Shown here: positions 60,400 through 64,000 of the stretch, one piece after another | Numbering within the stretch: the stretch's first letter is position 1 | Layout: every line of letters begins with the position of its first letter | Assembly: GCF_900156725.1 (NCBI RefSeq) | Contig: NZ_FTOI01000015.1 | Coordinates: 1-64,000, forward strand | Origin: Kaistella chaponensis | GTDB taxonomy: Bacteria; Bacteroidota; Bacteroidia; Flavobacteriales; Weeksellaceae | Length of the DNA: 64,000 nucleotides | Reading direction: 5' to 3' | Notes under the pieces: generated by a model | The model's input: only the letters and a program-made list of their open reading frames with translations | The model's database searches: none | What the model was told of the DNA's origin: nothing | Translations under genes and position numbers: made by a program

Positions 60400-61152
60400 T
60401 TAATGTTCTCTTTTTACTACTGTAACTGGATTCAGTTTGATGAGTTTCATTTTGTCCAGCAAAATCATAATGTAATACGTGACGTCAATTTCGTGCCATC
60501 TTACACCACCAAAATTTGCTCTTCCGCCGTGTTTGTGGTGATTATTATGATATCCTTCACCCATCATTAACCAGTCGAAACGGAAAAGATTTTTGGAAGT
60601 ATCAGAAACTTTAAAATTCGTGTAGCCATAAATATGCGCAAACCAGTTAATGATCACTCCATGAATCGGCGCCATCATGTAAGCAACCGGAAGCAAAAGC
60701 CATTGCCACCAAGCCGTTGCGAAAAAATAGAAAAATGCAGTATAGGCAATTCCCCAACCGATTCTGGATCCCCAGGAACTTGCGAACTTATCGAAACCTT
60801 CCCACTGGGGAACATTTTTTGTGAACTTATCCTCTATGATTGCCTTCTGAGCGTTAATGTCTGCGTAAATTTTCTTCGTACGCCACATCATTTTGAACAG
60901 ATTATCGTCGTATTTCGGGGAGTGCGGATCTTTTTCCGTGTCTGCAAAAGCATGGTGCATTCTGTGCATTACGCCGTATCCATAAGCGGAAAGATAGTTG
61001 GATCCCTGCGTGATCCACGTTAGGATAAAACATAGTTTTTCCCCAAACTTAGACATTTTAAAAGTTTGATGCGCGGCATAACGGTGCAGAAAAAACGTCT
61101 GAAAAAACAGTCCGGAATACCAGAGAACGATGATGAATATAATAATTGTCAT
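60400..61152 (-). CDS. Acyl-CoA (delta-9-type) fatty-acid desaturase
   Basis: A 250-residue membrane di-iron desaturase. The three histidine boxes are HRYAAH (23-28), HRMHH (63-67) and GEGYHNNHH (about 208-216), spaced as in stearoyl-CoA 9-desaturases. Two hydrophobic pairs flank them (about 2-20, 40-58, 135-165). It introduces a double bond into membrane acyl chains and thus adjusts fluidity. It is monocistronic with its own terminator; a near -7 box (TATCTTTA) lies just upstream. Confidence 0.9.
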   Translation of the reverse strand: MTIIIFIIVLWYSGLFFQTFFLHRYAAHQTFKMSKFGEKLCFILTWITQGSNYLSAYGYGVMHRMHHAFADTEKDPHSPKYDDNLFKMMWRTKKIYADINAQKAIIEDKFTKNVPQWEGFDKFASSWGSRIGWGIAYTAFFYFFATAWWQWLLLPVAYMMAPIHGVIINWFAHIYGYTNFKVSDTSKNLFRFDWLMMGEGYHNNHHKHGGRANFGGVRWHEIDVTYYIMILLDKMKLIKLNPVTVVKREH

Positions 61153-61260
61153 TGAAAAATTTATTTATTTAGTGTAAAGATATACGAATTACCTTTCATA
61201 TTGGTTTGATTAAGAGAATTTAACGCTGAATTACATAGTTAATTTGGTACAGATTTCTTT

Positions 61261-61358
61261 TGTCATTCTGAACGCAGCGAAGCGGAGTGAAGAATCTCCT
61301 ATTGTTTTAAGAATCTTTTTCTAATAATCGTTCAGATTCTTCCTTCGTCAGAATGACA
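61261..61358. repeat. MITE-like inverted-repeat element after tyrS
   Basis: TGTCATTCTGA (61261-61271) pairs with TCAGAATGACA (61348-61358). An inner pair GAAGAATCT (61289-61297) and AGATTCTTC (61334-61342) extends the fold. A GAACGCAGCGAAGCGGAGTG segment lies between. It ends five bases before the tyrS stop and may serve as its terminator. Confidence 0.8.
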
Positions 61359-61363
61359 GAAAA

Positions 61364-62659
61364 TCAAATCGCTTTTACGATGAAGTAATTTTTCTTTCCT
61401 TTTTGGAGTAATAAAAATTTTCCGTCGATGAGATCATTCTCTGCAACTTCGAAAGTTTCGCTTACTTTTTCTTTATTAATGGAAATGGAATTTCCCGCCA
61501 ATTCGCGTTTCGCTTCTCCTTTTGATTTTAAAAATCCGGATTTTTCAGAAATTAAATCAATAACGTTGCTTCCTACAACTTCAGTTTTTGAAATTTCTAT
61601 TTGGGGAACACCTTCGAAGACTTCCAGAAAAGTGTTTTCATTTAAATTCACCAAATCTTCTGCGGTAGAACGACCAAATAAAATCTCTGAAGCTTTCACG
61701 GCTTTTTCAAATTCTTCCTGATTGTGAACCCAAACCGTCACTTCTTCCGCCAGTTTTTTCTGTAATTTTCTTTCGTGAGGTGCAGTTTGATGTTCGCTAA
61801 TTAAATTTTCAATTTCTTCTTTGCTTAAAAAAGTATAGAATTTAATGAATCTTTCGGCATCAACATCAGTTGCATTGACCCAGAATTGGTAGAATTTATA
61901 CGGTGAAGTTCTTTTTGGATCCAGCCAGTAATTTTCTCCACTTTCAGATTTTCCGAATTTTGAACCGTCGGATTTTGTGATCAAAGGAACGGTTAAAGCA
62001 AAAGCTTCTCCCTGAACTTTTCTACGAATCAGTTCTGTTCCGGTGGTGATATTTCCCCATTGATCGGAACCGCCCATTTGCAATCTGACGTTTTTTTCTT
62101 TGTACAAATGCAAGAAATCGTAGCCTTGTAATAATTGGTAAGAAAACTCGGTAAAAGACATTCCTTCTGCGCCGCCTTCTCCGGTAAGTCTTTTCTTTAC
62201 AGAATCTTTCGCCATCATGTAGTTCACGGTGATGTTTTTCCCTACTTCACGGATAAATTTCAGGAAAGAAAATTCCTTCATCCAATCGTAGTTGTTAACC
62301 AATTCTGCGCTGTTCGATTCGGTTCCGTCGAATTTCAAAAATTGGGAAAGTTGACCTTTTAAACAGGAAACGTAATGATTAAGGGTTTCTTCATCCAAAG
62401 CATTTCGCTCGCTGGATTTTCCGGATGGATCACCAATCATTCCTGTTGCACCGCCCACCAAAGCAATTGGTTTATGACCATGTTGCTGAAAATGTGCTAA
62501 AATTTTAATCTGAATTAAACTCCCGATGTGCAGAGAATCTGCGGTAGGATCGAAACCGATGTAGGCCGTAGTGATTTCTTTGTTCAGTTGTTCTTCGGTT
62601 CCGGGCATCATGTCGGCAAATAAGCCGCGCCATTTTAATTCTTCAATAAAAGGATTCAT
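61364..62659 (-). CDS. tyrS: Tyrosyl-tRNA synthetase
   Basis: Charges tRNA-Tyr. The 431-residue class I enzyme shows the HIGS version of HIGH (44-47), KFGKS (234-238) as [17 protein letters not shown], and the Tyr/tRNA site NYMMAKDSV...[10 protein letters not shown]-terminal S4 RNA-binding domain (about 365-431; [23 protein letters not shown]) is present. The length is standard for the TyrRS of this phylum. Confidence 0.96.
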   Translation of the reverse strand: MNPFIEELKWRGLFADMMPGTEEQLNKEITTAYIGFDPTADSLHIGSLIQIKILAHFQQHGHKPIALVGGATGMIGDPSGKSSERNALDEETLNHYVSCLKGQLSQFLKFDGTESNSAELVNNYDWMKEFSFLKFIREVGKNITVNYMMAKDSVKKRLTGEGGAEGMSFTEFSYQLLQGYDFLHLYKEKNVRLQMGGSDQWGNITTGTELIRRKVQGEAFALTVPLITKSDGSKFGKSESGENYWLDPKRTSPYKFYQFWVNATDVDAERFIKFYTFLSKEEIENLISEHQTAPHERKLQKKLAEEVTVWVHNQEEFEKAVKASEILFGRSTAEDLVNLNENTFLEVFEGVPQIEISKTEVVGSNVIDLISEKSGFLKSKGEAKRELAGNSISINKEKVSETFEVAENDLIDGKFLLLQKGKKNYFIVKAI

Positions 62660-62681
62660 TTTCTCGCAATTTTTTCAGGGG

Positions 62682-62689
62682 CAAATATA
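62682..62689 (-). promoter_or_regulatory. -7 box (TATATTTG) of tyrS
   Basis: Exact TAnnTTTG match on the minus strand, 22 bases before the ATG at 62659. Confidence 0.6.
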
Positions 62690-62860
62690 GGGATTTTGAG
62701 GGGAATTTTTTAGCTTTTAAACGACAAAGCACAAAGTTATTTGTAGTGGTATGGAGATTAAATCCTTTAAAAAAAATATAAAAAAGTACCGCTTATTCGA
62801 TCGTTTTGCTTTCCTAAAATGAACTTGAGAGCACATCATTTCCATTAATTTTTAAAAGCT

Positions 62861-62868
62861 TAATTTTG
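62861..62868 (+). promoter_or_regulatory. -7 box (TAATTTTG) of the J-domain gene
   Basis: TAnnTTTG match 26 bases before the ATG at 62895. Confidence 0.5.
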
Positions 62869-62894
62869 CACCCCGAAATAAAGATATTCAGATT

Positions 62895-63341
62895 ATGAAA
62901 AGAATAGGGGAACACAGAAAACTTTTGGGAGTTGATAAAACTGCGACTTTAAAAGATTTAAAAACGATCTACCGAAATACGATGAAAGATTCTCATCCCG
63001 ATAAATTTGTCAATGATGAAGCGGGTAAACTGGAAGCAGAAGAGAAAAGCAAATCTATCATTGAAGCCTATCATTTTTTGGTAAGCATCAATCCGGAGAC
63101 GCAGGAGAAATACAAAGAAGAATACACCGAAACCATTTCAAAATCGAATATTCAGGATTTTTATTTGGAGAAATCTATCTTGAAAGTGCAGCATTTGAAT
63201 GGGAAAATGTTCGAATACATCGGTGTTCCAAGAAATACCTACATCAAAATGGTGAATTCTGATTCGCCGAGTCGTTTTGCCAGAAGACACATCTACGGCA
63301 ATTTTATTTACCGAAAAGACGGTGAAGTGATGGTGGAGTAA
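62895..63341 (+). CDS. J-domain protein with a C-terminal KTSC domain
   Basis: A 148-residue protein. The N-terminal J domain (HRKLLGVDKTATLKDLKTIYRNTMKDSHPDKF) keeps HPD at 34-36, so it should stimulate an Hsp70. The C-terminal 60 residues (LEKSILKVQHLNGKMFEYIGVPRNTYIKMVNSDSPSRFARRHIYGNFIYR) match the KTSC domain, named for lysyl-tRNA synthetase neighbours and of unknown function. There is no Gly/Phe or substrate-binding region, so it is a specialised J protein rather than a general one. Confidence 0.85.
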   Translation: MKRIGEHRKLLGVDKTATLKDLKTIYRNTMKDSHPDKFVNDEAGKLEAEEKSKSIIEAYHFLVSINPETQEKYKEEYTETISKSNIQDFYLEKSILKVQHLNGKMFEYIGVPRNTYIKMVNSDSPSRFARRHIYGNFIYRKDGEVMVE

Positions 63342-63377
63342 TTTCTGATCGTTTTATAACAAATACAATTACCGCTT

Positions 63378-63447
63378 AACCTTTTCAAGGTTCCTTGAAA
63401 AGGTTAGTTAACAAAGCACAATTTCAATTGAGATTGTGTTTTTTTTT
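63378..63447 (+). terminator. Two consecutive hairpins, the second a terminator
   Basis: AACCTTTTCAAGG (63378-63390) pairs perfectly with 63393-63405. Then CACAATTTC (63417-63425) pairs with GAGATTGTG (63430-63438), followed by nine Ts. The second ends the J-domain transcript. Confidence 0.8.
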
Positions 63448-63579
63448 GGTTAGTAAAAAATTTTAAGAATGAATACAATAAAATAATATTAAAAATCAAT
63501 AATATTTTGAGATCATTATTGAGTATATCACAAATTTTTATTAATTTTATTCTTAATTAACAATCTAAACACAAACAAG

Positions 63580-64000
63580 ATGGCAAATTTAACAAACAAT
63601 CGCCTCAACATCGTGGCGACAGAAGCACAAATCACCGCTGCAAAAAATTCACTGGTTCAGTTCGACGCTCAATTTCCGTTTCTGATTGGATTAACTGTAG
63701 AGGAAAAAACTACGCTGCCCGCAATTAATGTAGATAATAAAATTTTTACAGAAGATGCGATTAATGCAGCAGTGAATAACATGGATATGTTGCCGGGTTA
63801 CCTTTCTGTAAGCGGAGTACAGACTGACATGAAGCTCTTCAATCAATTGGATGAACTGGTTCCGATGGTAAGAAAGCAGCTGGAAAAATTAGAAGATACC
63901 CGATTCTTGGCGGGCAGCGAAGCCTATACTACGGCACTCATGATCTACAAATTATTTGGAGCTGCTGCAGAATCTGGCATTCCGGGTGCAGATGCGATCG
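63580..64000 (+). CDS. Protein of unknown function (5' part only)
   Basis: The frame opens at ATG 63580 and runs off the window end after 140 codons with no stop. The product begins MANLTNNRLNIVATEAQITA and continues FDAQFPFLIGLTVEEKTTLPAINVDNK, MDMLPGYLSVSGVQTDMKLFNQLDEL and AYTTALMIYKLFGAAAESGIPGADAI. There is no signal peptide. It is a cytosolic helical protein of a kind often seen in this genus, for which I know no function. Codon use is normal. Confidence 0.8.
   Translation, partial: MANLTNNRLNIVATEAQITAAKNSLVQFDAQFPFLIGLTVEEKTTLPAINVDNKIFTEDAINAAVNNMDMLPGYLSVSGVQTDMKLFNQLDELVPMVRKQLEKLEDTRFLAGSEAYTTALMIYKLFGAAAESGIPGADAI

Overview
The window is a low-GC chromosomal segment of a member of the Bacteroidota, most likely a flavobacterium of the Chryseobacterium/Kaistella type (family Weeksellaceae). 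This rests on: a protein with a C-terminal type IX secretion sorting domain (41170-42606); gliding/T9SS-associated gldB and gldC; a PorV/PorQ-like barrel; many aromatic-ended outer-membrane proteins; and Bacteroidota -7 boxes (TAnnTTTG) in front of many genes in place of sigma70 promoters and strong Shine-Dalgarno sites. It is mostly ordinary housekeeping and cell-envelope chromosome. No integrated phage or plasmid backbone is visible. The only transposase-type gene is a RAYT-like HUH protein.

Layout. 1-62: 3' end of a 5S rRNA with its terminator, so an rRNA operon lies just upstream. 0.6-9.2 kb: hutH, an unrecognised cysteine-rich protein, uvrC, then a minus-strand envelope group (membrane protein, secreted protein, PorV/PorQ-like barrel, EamA transporter). 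9.5-16 kb: acyl-CoA carboxylase beta subunit, secreted proteins, YceI, a PAP2 phosphatase, an S9 dipeptidyl-peptidase and a DUF1801 protein. 16-20.5 kb: tRNA t6A synthase TsaC, a luciferase-like monooxygenase, VF530, YchJ, DinB and a cystathionine gamma-synthase-type enzyme, separated by a dispersed intergenic repeat. 20.5-24.3 kb: gldC/gldB divergent from nadE, then a barnase-type ribonuclease and a barstar-type inhibitor separated by a 21-bp-periodic repeat array.

24.5-31 kb: a beta-helix lipoprotein and TonB-dependent receptor, divergent from a PhoB/PhoR-like two-component system, followed by a pRiA4b ORF-3-like protein. 31-35.3 kb: a GH13 amylase lipoprotein, the RAYT gene between two identical 33-bp palindromes, a GreA-like protein, thyA, and a RelE/ParE toxin-antitoxin pair followed by an orphan antitoxin paralogue. 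35.3-41 kb: three 89-bp direct repeats leading into an M1 aminopeptidase, a dicarboxylate symporter and cbpA-cbpM. 41-45.3 kb: a T9SS cargo protein, a PadR-PspC pair and a possible 20-residue peptide.

45.3-51.6 kb: an acyltransferase, a hotdog thioesterase, a GH53 galactanase, an isochorismate synthase (menaquinone context), a DUF1634/TauE transport pair, and DUF1543-purK. 51.7-58.3 kb: a YpdA-like disulfide reductase, an EamA transporter, a CYTH protein, an inverted-repeat element, a flavoprotein, purE, and a methionine gamma-lyase-type enzyme divergent from an Lrp/AsnC regulator. 58.3-64 kb: two hydrolases, a fatty-acid desaturase, tyrS, a J-domain/KTSC protein and the 5' part of a further gene.

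The most unusual features are the barnase/barstar pair split by the phased array, the natural cysteine pair in that barnase, the RAYT flanked by identical palindromes, the 89-bp triplication carrying nine minimal reading frames, and a set of promoters placed so close to the start codon that leaderless transcripts are predicted. All functional calls come from reading the sequence only. No database search was run.
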